A DNA stretch of 64,000 nucleotides, taken from Nonomuraea jabiensis (lineage in GTDB: Bacteria; Actinomycetota; Actinomycetes; Streptosporangiales; Streptosporangiaceae). The notes under the pieces are model-generated. The model ran no database searches. It saw nothing but the letters and a program-made list of their open reading frames with translations, and was not told the origin of the DNA. Below, piece by piece: positions 31,536 to 40,206 of this stretch; position 1 is the stretch's first letter; the number at the start of each line of letters is the position of its first letter. The stretch spans positions 5,592,501-5,656,500 of the forward strand of contig NZ_JACHMB010000001.1 in NCBI RefSeq assembly GCF_014204795.1, given 5' to 3'. Both the position numbers and the translations under genes were made by a program.

Positions 31536-32362
31536 CCGCCGACCGCAAGGCGCTTGCGCGCGCCGCTGCGGCGGACCAGCACGATGATGGTGCCGGCGAT
31601 GGCGACGAGCAGTCCCGCCCCGGGGATCAGGATGAGCGCCATCACCCCGCCGGCGATGCCGCCCGCGGCCGAGGTCAGCTCGCGGCCCACGCCGTACCGC
31701 ACGTCGGCCTGTTCCTGGGTGGTGCAGGACAGCTGGTAGTCGCCCCTGCTGGGCGCGTTGATCACGAGGATCTGCTCCCACTTGACGGACCCGGACGTGA
31801 CCGTCTGGGTGCCGGTGGTCTTGGCGAGCCTGGCTCCGTTCGAGATCTGGCACTCGTAGTGGACGGCGGTGTCGCTGGAGAGGTAGACGGCGGGTTTGTT
31901 CGCCGGGTCGATGGGCACCGTCACGGTTTCGCCGGACGCGAACGTCTTGGTGGGGGCGATGTTGCTGACGCTGCTGACGATGCCGTTGGTGAACAGGACG
32001 ACGCCTGCGATGGTGCAGGCCACGGCGATGCCCCAGACGAGAGCGATCCACCAAAGTCGCGGTTTGATGGCTTTCGAGTCGATTCGCGCGGGGAATTGGG
32101 GTTGTTGGCCGTACTGTCCGTACTGAGGAGGTGGGCCGTATTGGGGCGGCGGGCCGTACTGAGGCGGGGGCCCGTACTGCGGTGGCGGGCCGTATTGAGG
32201 CGGCGGCTGGCCGTAGCCGGGCTGGGACCCGGGCTGAGGGCCGTAGCCGGGCTGCGAGCCGGGCTGAGGCCCGTAACCCGGCTGGGAGCCGGGCTGTGGG
32301 CCGTACCCGGGCTGGGAGCCGGGCTGGGGCCCGTACGGCGGCGGCGGGGAGTTGTCGCTCAT
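31532..32362 (-). CDS. Membrane protein with YGPQPGSQPG repeats
   Basis: Product of 276 residues that I cannot assign to a named family. It starts MSDNSPPPPYGPQPGSQPG, with five copies of a roughly 10-residue PQPGSQPGYG unit and then PPQYGP units. One helix follows (WWIALVWGIAVACTIAGVVLFTNG), an extracytoplasmic domain of about 120 residues with two Cys (YECQI, LSCTTQ), and a second helix near the C-terminus. It is first in the three-gene unit with DUF3097 and DUF4870. The gene is divergent from hrcA. Confidence 0.75.
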   Translation of the reverse strand: MSDNSPPPPYGPQPGSQPGYGPQPGSQPGYGPQPGSQPGYGPQPGSQPGYGQPPPQYGPPPQYGPPPQYGPPPQYGPPPQYGQYGQQPQFPARIDSKAIKPRLWWIALVWGIAVACTIAGVVLFTNGIVSSVSNIAPTKTFASGETVTVPIDPANKPAVYLSSDTAVHYECQISNGARLAKTTGTQTVTSGSVKWEQILVINAPSRGDYQLSCTTQEQADVRYGVGRELTSAAGGIAGGVMALILIPGAGLLVAIAGTIIVLVRRSGARKRLAVGG

Positions 32363-32452
32363 GTCGGCAAGTGTGGTACTTGCCCCTTGTAAGAAGCTAG
32401 GAGCTGGGTTGCGACCTTGTGTTATCGCACCTTGTGGATGAGAGCCGTACAC

Positions 32453-32479
32453 TTGGCACTCAGGAACACAGAGTGCTAG
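32453..32479 (+). promoter_or_regulatory. hrcA: CIRCE operator (HrcA-binding site)
   Basis: TTGGCACTC (32453-32461), a 9-base spacer, then GAGTGCTAG (32471-32479). This matches the consensus TTAGCACTC-N9-GAGTGCTAA with one change in each arm. It lies 41 bp before the hrcA start, as expected for autoregulation of the hrcA-dnaJ operon by the repressor HrcA. Confidence 0.92.
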
Positions 32480-32520
32480 ATGGTTGCGTTCCTCGGATGT
32501 CAGAGGCAGGAGGTGAGCAC

Positions 32521-33534
32521 GTGCTCGACGATCGGAAGCTGGCGGTGCTCCGCGCCATTGTCGAAGACTACGTGTCCACCAACGAACCGGTGGGCTCCAA
32601 GGCGCTCGCTGAGCGCCACAACCTGAAAGTCTCCCCGGCGACGGTCAGGAACGACATGGCCGCGCTGGAGGAGGAAGGCTACATCACCCAACCCCACACC
32701 AGTGCGGGGCGCGTGCCGACCGACAAGGGCTATCGGCTGTTCGTCGACCGGCTCTCGCAGGTCAAGCCCCTGTCGTCGGCCGAGCGCCGGGCCATCGAGA
32801 CGTTCCTGGCCGGCGCGGTCGACCTCGACGACGTGGTCACCCGCACGGTCCGGCTGCTCGCGCAGCTGACCAGGCAGGTGGCGGTGGTGCAGTATCCGAC
32901 GCTGACGCGTTCGACGGTCAGGCACGTCGAGCTGGTGCCGCTGAACGACCGGCGGGTCATGCTCGTGCTGATCACCAACACCGGCCGCGTCGAGCAGCGC
33001 GTCATCGAGCTGCCCGAGGTGATCGAGGACACCCGCATCGCCCACCTGCGCGCGGTGCTCAACGCCTGCCTCGACGGCTGCGGCCTGAGCAACGTGCCCG
33101 AGCTGGTCGCCGACCTGCCCGAGCGGCTGCCCATCGAAGACCGGCCCGCCGCGGCGACGATCCTGTCGGTGCTGCTCGAGACACTGGTCGAGCGGCACGA
33201 CGAGAAGATCGTGTTCGCCGGCGCGGCCAACCTCGCGGGCGCCGACTTCGCGACCGGCCTGCGCGACGTGCTCGAGGCGCTGGAGGAGCAGGTCGTGCTC
33301 ATGAGACTGCTCGGTGAGACATCCGCAGACACACCGTCCGCGCTCACCGTGCGCATCGGCTCCGAAAACCCCTATCTGCGGGGGACATCCATAGTCGCGA
33401 CCGGATACGGTTCAGGCGACAACCAACTGGCCCGGCTCGGCGTGTTGGGGCCCACGAGGATGGACTACCCAGTGACGATGGGAGCCGTGCGCGCGGTGGC
33501 ACGCTACGTCAGCCAGATCCTGGCTGCATCATAA
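32521..33534 (+). CDS. hrcA: Heat-inducible transcription repressor HrcA
   Basis: Repressor of 337 residues that binds CIRCE and whose folding depends on GroEL. The N-terminal winged helix is DDRKLAVLRAIVEDYVSTNEPVGSKALAERHNLKVSPATVRNDMAALEEEGYITQPHTSAGRVPTDKGYR. The GAF-like domain and the C-terminal TRMDYPVTMGAVRAVARYVSQIL are complete. The GTG at 32521 is preceded by AGGAGG at seven bases, so the longer frame from 32419, which would run through CIRCE, is rejected. dnaJ follows 11 bp later. Confidence 0.96.
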   Translation: MLDDRKLAVLRAIVEDYVSTNEPVGSKALAERHNLKVSPATVRNDMAALEEEGYITQPHTSAGRVPTDKGYRLFVDRLSQVKPLSSAERRAIETFLAGAVDLDDVVTRTVRLLAQLTRQVAVVQYPTLTRSTVRHVELVPLNDRRVMLVLITNTGRVEQRVIELPEVIEDTRIAHLRAVLNACLDGCGLSNVPELVADLPERLPIEDRPAAATILSVLLETLVERHDEKIVFAGAANLAGADFATGLRDVLEALEEQVVLMRLLGETSADTPSALTVRIGSENPYLRGTSIVATGYGSGDNQLARLGVLGPTRMDYPVTMGAVRAVARYVSQILAAS

Positions 33535-33545
33535 GAGGTCGATAA

Positions 33546-34685
33546 GTGGCAAACAGCGACTATTACGCCACCCTCGGGGTGCGCCGTGACGCCAGTCAGG
33601 ACGAGATCAAGAAGGCCTACCGCCGACTTGCCCGTGAGCTGCATCCCGACGTGAACCCCGATCCTGAGACCCAGGAGCGGTTCAAGGAGATCACGCAGGC
33701 TTACGAGGTGCTGTCCGACCCGAACAAGCGCCAGATGTACGACCTGGGTGGCGACCCCTTCGGCGGCGCCGGAGCAGGCGCGGGCGCCGGCGGCTTCGGA
33801 GCGGGCTTCCCCTTCAGCGACATCATGGATGCCTTCTTCGGCACCGCGACCGGCGCCAGGGGGCCGCGCTCGCGTGCCCGCAGGGGACGCAACGCCACCA
33901 TCCGGGTCGAGCTCGACCTGCGCGAGACGGCGTTCGGCACCACGCGTGAGCTGGTCGTCGACACGGCCGTGCTCTGCGAGGTCTGCCACGGGGCCGGCGC
34001 GGCGCCCGGCACCCACCCCGACACCTGCGACATGTGCAACGGGCGCGGCGAGATCTCCCAGGTCACCCGCTCGTTCCTGGGCCAGGTCATGACCTCGCGG
34101 CCGTGCCCGCAGTGCGGTGGTTTCGGCACCATCATCCGCCACCCCTGCCAGGAGTGCTCCGGCGACGGCCGGGTGCGCACCCGCCGTACGATCAAGGTCC
34201 GCATCCCCGCGGGCGTCGAGGACGGCACCCACATCCAGCTCGCCGGCGAGGGCGAGGTCGGCCCCGGCGGCGGCCCGCCCGGAGACCTGTTCCTCGAGAT
34301 CGTCGAGCGCGCCCACGAGATCTTCGAGCGGCGCGGCGACGACCTCCACTGCACCGTGCAGATCCCGATGACGGCCGCCGCGCTCGGCACCATCCTGGCG
34401 GTCGAGACGCTCGACGGCTCGGAGGAGGTCGACGTCCGCCCCGGCACGCAGTCGGGCCAGGTCATCACCATGTTCGGGCGGGGCGTGCAGCGGCTCAACG
34501 AGTCCGGCCGCGGCGACCTGCTGATCCACGTCAACGTCGAGACCCCGACCCGCCTCGACCCCGCGCAGGAGGAGCTGCTGCGCGAGCTGGCCAAGCAGCG
34601 GGGCGAGGAGCGGCCGCCGGGCAAGTTCGCCCCCGGCCAGCAGGGTTTTTTCTCGCGGCTGCGCGACGCCTTCAACGGCAGGTGA
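33546..34685 (+). CDS. dnaJ: Chaperone DnaJ (co-chaperone of DnaK)
   Basis: Full-length type I DnaJ of 379 residues. The J domain has the HPD motif (ARELHPDVNPD), followed by a short Gly/Phe-rich region (GGAGAGAGAGGFGAGFPF). Four zinc-binding repeats occur in order: CEVCHGAG, CDMCNGRG, CPQCGGFG and CQECSGDG. A C-terminal peptide-binding domain follows. It stimulates DnaK ATPase and delivers clients. It is the second gene after hrcA, so it should be under CIRCE control. The start GTG follows AGAGGT. Confidence 0.96.
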   Translation: MANSDYYATLGVRRDASQDEIKKAYRRLARELHPDVNPDPETQERFKEITQAYEVLSDPNKRQMYDLGGDPFGGAGAGAGAGGFGAGFPFSDIMDAFFGTATGARGPRSRARRGRNATIRVELDLRETAFGTTRELVVDTAVLCEVCHGAGAAPGTHPDTCDMCNGRGEISQVTRSFLGQVMTSRPCPQCGGFGTIIRHPCQECSGDGRVRTRRTIKVRIPAGVEDGTHIQLAGEGEVGPGGGPPGDLFLEIVERAHEIFERRGDDLHCTVQIPMTAAALGTILAVETLDGSEEVDVRPGTQSGQVITMFGRGVQRLNESGRGDLLIHVNVETPTRLDPAQEELLRELAKQRGEERPPGKFAPGQQGFFSRLRDAFNGR

Positions 34686-34686
34686 C

Positions 34687-35412
34687 GTGACCGTCCCGGT
34701 GTTCCTGTCGCAGGAGCTGGACGGGCCCGAGCTGACGCTCGGCGGCCCGGAGGGGCGCCACGCGGCCTCCGTGCGGCGCCTGCGGGCCGGCGAGCGGATC
34801 GATCTGACGGACGGCGCCGGCGCGGTCGCCGAGTGCGTCGTCCGCGAGGTCCTCAAGGACGCGCTGAGGCTCGACGTGCTGCGCCGCTACGAGGTCGAGC
34901 CGCCGCGCCCGCGGCTGGTCGTCGTCCAGGGGCTGCCCAAGGGCGACCGGGGCGAGCTGGCCGTCGAGATGATGACCGAGGCGGGCGTGGACGTCATCGT
35001 GCCCTGGGCGGCCGCGCGCAGCATCACCCAGTGGAAGGGCGACAAGGTCGCCAAGGGGCTGCACAAGTGGCGCTCGACGGCCCGTGAGGCGGGCAAGCAG
35101 GCCCGCAGGTTCCACCTTCCCGAGGTGGCGGAGCCCGCCACCACCGCGCAGGTCGACAAGCTGCTGGCGGGCGCGGCGCTGGGGCTGGTGCTGCACGAGG
35201 AGGCGGCCGAGCCGCTGTCCGGCGTGGCGCTGCCCGCGTCGGGCGACATCGTGGTGATCGTGGGGCCCGAGGGGGGCGTCTCGGACGACGAGCTGGCCGG
35301 GTTCCGGGCGGCGGGGGCGGTGCCCGTGCTGCTGGGGCCCACGGTGCTGCGTACGTCCACGGCAGGGGTGGCGGCGGCCTCCGTGCTGCTCACGCGTACC
35401 GGACGCTGGTAG
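34687..35412 (+). CDS. rsmE: 16S rRNA (uracil1498-N3)-methyltransferase
   Basis: SPOUT-class methyltransferase of 241 residues that modifies U1498 of 16S rRNA. It has the N-terminal PUA-like part (GGPEGRHAASVRRLRAGERIDLTDG). The C-terminal knot is complete, with VVIVGPEGGVSDDEL and LLGPTVLRTSTAGVAA forming the AdoMet pocket. It starts one base after the dnaJ stop, so it is in the hrcA-dnaJ operon, as in many actinobacteria. Confidence 0.93.
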   Translation: MTVPVFLSQELDGPELTLGGPEGRHAASVRRLRAGERIDLTDGAGAVAECVVREVLKDALRLDVLRRYEVEPPRPRLVVVQGLPKGDRGELAVEMMTEAGVDVIVPWAAARSITQWKGDKVAKGLHKWRSTAREAGKQARRFHLPEVAEPATTAQVDKLLAGAALGLVLHEEAAEPLSGVALPASGDIVVIVGPEGGVSDDELAGFRAAGAVPVLLGPTVLRTSTAGVAAASVLLTRTGRW

Positions 35413-35418
35413 GAGCCT

Positions 35419-36069
35419 TCAGGGCGCCGTGTGCGAGGCGTCCACCAACGGGCTGGTCACGTCGGTCGGACTGTCGGTGATGTCGTCGGGCGGGCACTCG
35501 TCGGCCGGGCACGCCGTGGGCTGCAGGGTCTCCTCCACCGACTGCGACGGCGTCGGGGTCGGCGAGACCGTGGGGCAGTCGGACGGCGGCTCGGCCTGCT
35601 CGGCCAGGGGCGACGGGCACTCGGTCGCCGTGGGAGTGGGGGTCGGCGAGGGCCTGCTGGTCGACTCGGCCCTCTTCGTGGGCCGGGGCGTCGGGCTCTT
35701 GGAGGGGACCTCGGGGACCCCGACCGGGTGCTGGTCGTGGCTGGTCGGCTGCCTGGGCGGCGGCTCCTGGGAGCGCGTGGTGGAGGAGTTGGACGGGACC
35801 TTGGAGGTCGTCTCGCTGTCCACCCCGATGATGGGCTGGTCGATGATCTGCTGGCGCAGGCTGGGAACGGCCATCACGATCGTCCCCGCCACCAGGAGCG
35901 CGCTGGCGGCGGCCGCGCCCGCTCGCCACCAGAACAGATTGCGGACACCGCGCCGCTCGATGCGGGCGCGGATGATCTCCAGTCCTTCCGGCGAGGGCAC
36001 GACCGCGTTCGCCTCCGCGCGGAGCGCACGGCGCAGGAGATCTCCGTGCTCGTCGGGGGGCTGGGTCAT
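35419..36069 (-). CDS. Single-pass membrane protein encoded with an ECF sigma factor
   Basis: Product of 216 residues. About 45 cytoplasmic residues (LLRRALRAEANAVVPSPEGLEIIRARIERRG) are followed by one membrane helix (AGAAAASALLVAGTIVMAVP) and a long Pro/Ser/Thr-rich outer segment with four Cys. There is no zinc anti-sigma motif. Even so, its coupling (ATGA overlap) to the sigma-factor gene and its membrane position suggest a role in controlling that sigma factor; this is inference. The tail could be glycosylated or span the wall. Confidence 0.65.
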   Translation of the reverse strand: MTQPPDEHGDLLRRALRAEANAVVPSPEGLEIIRARIERRGVRNLFWWRAGAAAASALLVAGTIVMAVPSLRQQIIDQPIIGVDSETTSKVPSNSSTTRSQEPPPRQPTSHDQHPVGVPEVPSKSPTPRPTKRAESTSRPSPTPTPTATECPSPLAEQAEPPSDCPTVSPTPTPSQSVEETLQPTACPADECPPDDITDSPTDVTSPLVDASHTAP

Positions 36070-36689
36070 GACATTTTCTCCAGAACGGATCGCAAGGCGG
36101 CCATGCCACGTGCGGTGTGGCTCTTGACCGCGCCCTTGCTGATGCCCATCGCGTGGGCTATCTCAGCTTCGGACAGATCACCGTAGTACCGCAGAACAAG
36201 TGCTTCTCTCTGTCGGGTCGGCAGGGCCCGTAACGCCTCGATGACGGCGGAGCGTTCCAGCTCGCCGATCGCGCCGTTCTCGGCGCTCGGAGCATCCGGC
36301 AGACCTTTGGGTGCGTACTTCTCGACGACCGCGCGGTGACGCAGCACGGAACGGGACCGGTTGACGACGGATTGACGGAGGTAGGCGAGTGCTTTGTCGG
36401 GGTCCCGCAGTCTGCGCCAGGCGCCGTGAATGGCGACGAACGCGTCCTGCACGACTTCCTCAGCTGTTGCTATGTCTCGCACCAGCAACACGGCAAGACG
36501 CACCAACGACCGAAAATGCGCGCTGTAGAGCGCGGTAACGGCCATGTCGGCATCCCACCCGACCGGCACCGCCCCCATCGACCTGTCGGCCAGAAGGGTT
36601 TCGGTGGTCACATCAGTGGGACGCGCGGCCTTCCCAGAGGGTTTACGCTCTTCCGGTTCTTGAGGTTTCCCCGGTTCCTTAGGGTGCAT
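36066..36689 (-). CDS. ECF RNA polymerase sigma factor (SigE family)
   Basis: Alternative sigma factor of about 207 residues. Region 2 is FRSLVRLAVLLVRDIATAEEVVQDAFVAIHGAWRRLRDPDKALAYLRQ, which recognises the -10. Region 4 is LPTRQREALVLRYYGDLSEAEIAHAMGISKGAVKSHTARGMAAL, which recognises the -35. I picked the ATG at 36689 (MHPKEPGKP). The frame is open to a GTG at 36764, which would add 25 residues. It is translationally coupled to the membrane protein downstream. The regulon is unknown. Confidence 0.88.
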   Translation of the reverse strand: MHPKEPGKPQEPEERKPSGKAARPTDVTTETLLADRSMGAVPVGWDADMAVTALYSAHFRSLVRLAVLLVRDIATAEEVVQDAFVAIHGAWRRLRDPDKALAYLRQSVVNRSRSVLRHRAVVEKYAPKGLPDAPSAENGAIGELERSAVIEALRALPTRQREALVLRYYGDLSEAEIAHAMGISKGAVKSHTARGMAALRSVLEKMS

Positions 36690-36846
36690 TACCCAGTCGT
36701 GTCCTCGCCAGGTGGCGCTCGCCCGACCCTGAATCGTCTCTTTTTTTGCTGAAGTGTCGCACACTTACCCTAACCGTGTGGATCTTCCTGCGCACGACAC
36801 AGCTGATTACCGATTCGCAACGGGTTCCCTACGTCGGGTGTCTCGA

Positions 36847-36861
36847 TAGGGTGGCCGGGTG
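36847..36861 (+). promoter_or_regulatory. -10 box of a leaderless transcript for the HIT gene
   Basis: TAGGGT (36847-36852) lies six bases before the GTG at 36859. This spacing is typical of leaderless mRNAs in actinobacteria, and there is no ribosome-binding site. The -35 is not clear. Confidence 0.45.
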
Positions 36862-37203
36862 AGCGATTGCCTCTTCTGCCAAATCGTCGCCAAGGAGATT
36901 CCCGCCGAGATCGTTTACGAAACCGGCAGGACGCTGGCGTTCCGCGACCGCAACCCGCAGGCCCCGACCCACGTGCTGGTCATCCCGAAGCAGCACCACC
37001 GCGACGCCGCGGAGCTCGCCGGGGCCGACGACGGGCTGGCCGACGACGTGCTCAAGACCGCCCACGCCGTGGCCGTGCAGGAGGGCGTGGCCGAGGGCGG
37101 TTACCGCGTGGTGTTCAACACCGGGCCCGGCGCCGGGCAGACGGTCTTCCACGTGCACGCCCACGTCCTGGGCGGGCGTGGCCTCACCTGGCCCCCCGGC
37201 TGA
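36859..37203 (+). CDS. Histidine triad (HIT) nucleotide-binding protein
   Basis: Small nucleoside-phosphoramidate hydrolase-type protein of 114 residues, close to HINT. It begins SDCLFCQIVAKEIPAEIVYE, with a zinc-type CxxC, and ends with the catalytic HVHAHVLGGR triad motif (HxHxH). Length and both motifs are complete. It lies just upstream of phoH, as in other actinobacteria. The exact substrate is not defined for this family member. Confidence 0.92.
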   Translation: MSDCLFCQIVAKEIPAEIVYETGRTLAFRDRNPQAPTHVLVIPKQHHRDAAELAGADDGLADDVLKTAHAVAVQEGVAEGGYRVVFNTGPGAGQTVFHVHAHVLGGRGLTWPPG

Positions 37204-37308
37204 TGCCGGCCGGCTGATATTGGGGAGAGCAATCGGGCTGCTCCCGGATACCATGGGCTCAGAAGAACAACGCAAGAGACCTGGAGGCATCAGGCCGCGG
37301 GCCTGCCC

Positions 37309-38349
37309 ATGTCCGAACTACACGAATCCCGACGTACGGCACCTCCCTCGCGCACTCAAGCCAAGGTGCTGATTCCGGACGAATACCCGATGGTCAGCCT
37401 CCTGGGCTCCCGCGACGAGCTGCTACGCGTCATCGAGGGTGCCTTCAGGGCCGACATCCACGTACGGGGCAACGAGATCACCGTCACCGGCAGCCCCGAC
37501 GAGAGCGGCACCGTGGTGCGGCTCTTCGAGGAGCTGGTCGAGGTCCTGCGCAGCGGCGGCGAGCTCACCCCCGATGCGGTCGAGCGGAGCATCGCCATGC
37601 TCCGCATGACCTCCGACCGTCCCGCCGAGGTGCTGTCCCTCGACATCCTCTCCTCGCGCGGGCGCACGATCCGGCCGAAGACGGTCAACCAGAAGCGCTA
37701 CGTCGACGCGATCGACAAGCACACGGTCGTGTTCGGCATCGGCCCCGCCGGCACCGGCAAGACCTATCTCGCGATGGCCAAGGCCGTGCGGGCGCTGCAG
37801 GAGAAGCGGGTCAACCGGATCATCCTGACCCGCCCGGCCGTCGAGGCCGGCGAGCGGCTGGGTTTCCTGCCGGGCACGCTGTACGAGAAGATCGACCCCT
37901 ACCTCCGGCCGCTCTACGACGCCCTGCACGACATGGTCGACCCCGACTCGATCCCCAAGCTGATGGCCGCGGGCACGATCGAGGTCGCGCCGCTGGCGTA
38001 CATGCGCGGTCGCACGCTCAACGACGCGTTCATCATCCTCGACGAGGCACAGAACTCCTCGGCCGAGCAGATGAAGATGTTCCTCACCCGGCTCGGGTTC
38101 AACTCCAAGATCGTGGTGACCGGTGACGTGACGCAGGTCGACCTGCCCGCCGGCACGGTGAGCGGGCTGCGGGTCGTCCAGGAGATCCTGGACGGCATCC
38201 CCGACATCCACTTCGCGCGCCTGTCCAGCGCCGACGTGGTCCGCCACAAGCTGGTGAGCGAGATCGTGGACGCGTACGGGCGTTACGACGCCACGCAGGC
38301 CGCGCAGGAGCCCAAGAGCATCCAGCACCGGGGGAAGCGGCGGCCATGA
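37309..38349 (+). CDS. phoH: PhoH-family ATPase
   Basis: ATP-binding protein of 346 residues. An N-terminal KH-like domain (VSLLGSRDELLRVIEGAFRADIHVRGNEITVTG) precedes the PhoH helicase-like core, with Walker A FGIGPAGTGKTYLAMAKAV near residue 143 and Walker B AFIILDEAQNSSAEQMKMFLTRLG. The family works with YbeY in rRNA or RNA metabolism, and its stop overlaps the ybeY ATG (ATGA), giving a phoH-ybeY-corC operon. No good ribosome-binding site precedes the ATG at 37309, so the start is somewhat uncertain. Confidence 0.93.
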   Translation: MSELHESRRTAPPSRTQAKVLIPDEYPMVSLLGSRDELLRVIEGAFRADIHVRGNEITVTGSPDESGTVVRLFEELVEVLRSGGELTPDAVERSIAMLRMTSDRPAEVLSLDILSSRGRTIRPKTVNQKRYVDAIDKHTVVFGIGPAGTGKTYLAMAKAVRALQEKRVNRIILTRPAVEAGERLGFLPGTLYEKIDPYLRPLYDALHDMVDPDSIPKLMAAGTIEVAPLAYMRGRTLNDAFIILDEAQNSSAEQMKMFLTRLGFNSKIVVTGDVTQVDLPAGTVSGLRVVQEILDGIPDIHFARLSSADVVRHKLVSEIVDAYGRYDATQAAQEPKSIQHRGKRRP

Positions 38350-38822
38350 GCATCGAGATCAACAACGAGTCGGGCGTGGCGGTCGACGAGGAGAAACTCG
38401 CCGCCCTGGCCGCTCACGTGCTCGGCGAGATGGGCATCAACCCGCTCGCCGAGCTGTCCATCGTGGTGGTCGACGAGGACGCCATGGCCGAGCTCCACGA
38501 GAAGTGGATGGGCGAGCCGGGCCCGACCGACGTGCTGGCATTCCCGATGGACGAGCTGCGCCCTGGCGGCGGGGCGCGCGGCGACTCGGAGAGCCCCGCC
38601 GACCCGGCGCTCCTCGGCGACGTCGTGCTCTGCCCGCACGTGGCCGCCCGGCAGGCCAAGGAGGCGGGCCACAGCGCGGCCGACGAGCTGGAGCTGCTGT
38701 GCACGCACGGCATCCTCCACCTGCTCGGCTACGACCACGCTGAGCCCGAGGAGCACAAGGAGATGTTCGGCCTGCAGGCCCGGCTCCTGGAGTCGTGGCA
38801 GGAGGTGCGCAACCCGCGGTGA
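38346..38822 (+). CDS. ybeY: Endoribonuclease / rRNA maturation factor YbeY
   Basis: Metal-dependent endoribonuclease of 158 residues needed for 16S rRNA 3'-end processing and ribosome quality control. The zinc motif HGILHLLGYDH is intact. Upstream it has ELSIVVVDEDAMAELHEKWMGEPGPTDVLAFPMDE, the usual substrate groove. It is overlapped at both ends, by phoH (ATGA) and by the corC-like gene (GTGA). Confidence 0.95.
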   Translation: MSIEINNESGVAVDEEKLAALAAHVLGEMGINPLAELSIVVVDEDAMAELHEKWMGEPGPTDVLAFPMDELRPGGGARGDSESPADPALLGDVVLCPHVAARQAKEAGHSAADELELLCTHGILHLLGYDHAEPEEHKEMFGLQARLLESWQEVRNPR

Positions 38823-40114
38823 ACGCCTGGTTGCTGTCGGCCATCGCGCTCGTGATCATCGGTGGCCTGATCGCCAGCGCGGAGACGGCACTGACGCGCA
38901 TCTCCAGGGTGCGCACCGAGGAATACGTGCGTGAGGGCCGGCGGGGCGCGAAGCGCCTGCAGGCCATCGTCGACGACCCGCCCCGCTACCTCAACCTGCT
39001 CCTGCTGCTCAGGCTGAGCTGCGAGCTAGTGGCCACGGTCATCGCGACCCTGCTGTTCATCGACCTCATGCACGACCAGGGCTGGGCGTACGTCTGGGCC
39101 GCGGTCGTGATGATCGTGGTCAGCTACGTCGTGGTCGGCGTCATGCCGCGTACGCTGGGCCGCCAGCACGCCGAGCCGGTCGCGCTGGCCAGCGCCCCCA
39201 TCGTCTACGGCCTGACCCGCATCTTCGGCCCCCTGCCCAAGCTGCTCATCCTCCTCGGCAACGCCCTGACCCCCGGCAAGGGGTTCCGCGACGGGCCGTT
39301 CACCTCGGAGGCCGAGCTGCGCGAGCTGGTCGACCTGGCCGAGGAGCGCCGGGTGATCGAGCCGGACGAGCGCGAGATGATCCACTCGGTCTTCGAGCTG
39401 GGCGACACGCTGGTGCGCGAGGTCATGGTGCCGCGCACCGACATGGTCTACATCGAACGCGGCAAGACGATCAGCCAGGCCCTGTCGCTGGCGCTGCGCA
39501 GCGGGTTCTCCCGCATCCCCGTCCTGGGCGAGAACGAGGACGACGTCATCGGCATCGCCTACCTCAAGGACATCGCCCGCAAGATCCACGAGTCCGGCGA
39601 AGGCGGGGGCGAGGACACGGTCGAGTCGATCATGCGGCCGGCCGCGTACGTGCCCGAGAGCAAGCCCATCGACCAGCTCATGCGGGAGATGCAGGCGCGC
39701 CAGATCCACATCGCCATCGTCATCGACGAGTACGGCGGCACCGCCGGGCTGGTCACGATCGAGGACGTGCTGGAGGAGATCGTCGGCGAGATCACCGACG
39801 AGTACGACCAGGAGGCGCCCCGCGTCGAGCCCATGTCCGACGGCGGGATGCGGGTTACGGCCCGGATGCCGGTCGACGAGCTGGGCGAGCTGTTCGACAC
39901 GGAGATCGAGGTCGACGACGTGGAGACCGTCGGCGGGCTGCTCGCCCACGCTCTGGGCCGGGTGCCCATCGCCGGCTCGCAGGCCGAGGTGGCCGGGCTC
40001 GCGCTCACCGCCGAGAGCCTGGCGGGCCGCCGCAACCGCATCAGCACGGTGGTGGTCCGCCGCGCCAAGCCGCCGGAGGACGACGCCGAACCGGTCGGCG
40101 CCGAGCAGGACTGA
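38819..40114 (+). CDS. CorC/HlyC-family transporter-associated protein (CNNM/CBS)
   Basis: Membrane protein of 431 residues. The N-terminal DUF21/CNNM domain has about four helices (AWLLSAIALVIIGGLIASAETALTRIS is the first). A CBS pair follows (VMVPRTDMVYIERGKTISQALSLAL and IMRPAAYVPESKPIDQLMREM, ending EYGGTAGLVTIEDVLEEIVGEI). The C-terminus is a CorC_HlyC domain. The family is linked to magnesium or cobalt efflux. The GTG at 38819 overlaps the ybeY stop. A structured intergenic region follows. Confidence 0.92.
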   Translation: MNAWLLSAIALVIIGGLIASAETALTRISRVRTEEYVREGRRGAKRLQAIVDDPPRYLNLLLLLRLSCELVATVIATLLFIDLMHDQGWAYVWAAVVMIVVSYVVVGVMPRTLGRQHAEPVALASAPIVYGLTRIFGPLPKLLILLGNALTPGKGFRDGPFTSEAELRELVDLAEERRVIEPDEREMIHSVFELGDTLVREVMVPRTDMVYIERGKTISQALSLALRSGFSRIPVLGENEDDVIGIAYLKDIARKIHESGEGGGEDTVESIMRPAAYVPESKPIDQLMREMQARQIHIAIVIDEYGGTAGLVTIEDVLEEIVGEITDEYDQEAPRVEPMSDGGMRVTARMPVDELGELFDTEIEVDDVETVGGLLAHALGRVPIAGSQAEVAGLALTAESLAGRRNRISTVVVRRAKPPEDDAEPVGAEQD

Positions 40115-40206
40115 CCTGTCTCACGGCGGGTCGGGACGAAGGCGGACGAAGGTCGCAAGCGTTCTACAAGTCTTCTGCAAGCCGGGCCGGGCACTCTCTA
40201 ACCACG

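Noticed and set aside
32419..32520. Longer HrcA start (ATG at 32419)
   Set aside because: It would translate through the CIRCE operator. The GTG at 32521 has a perfect AGGAGG and matches the N-terminus of the family.
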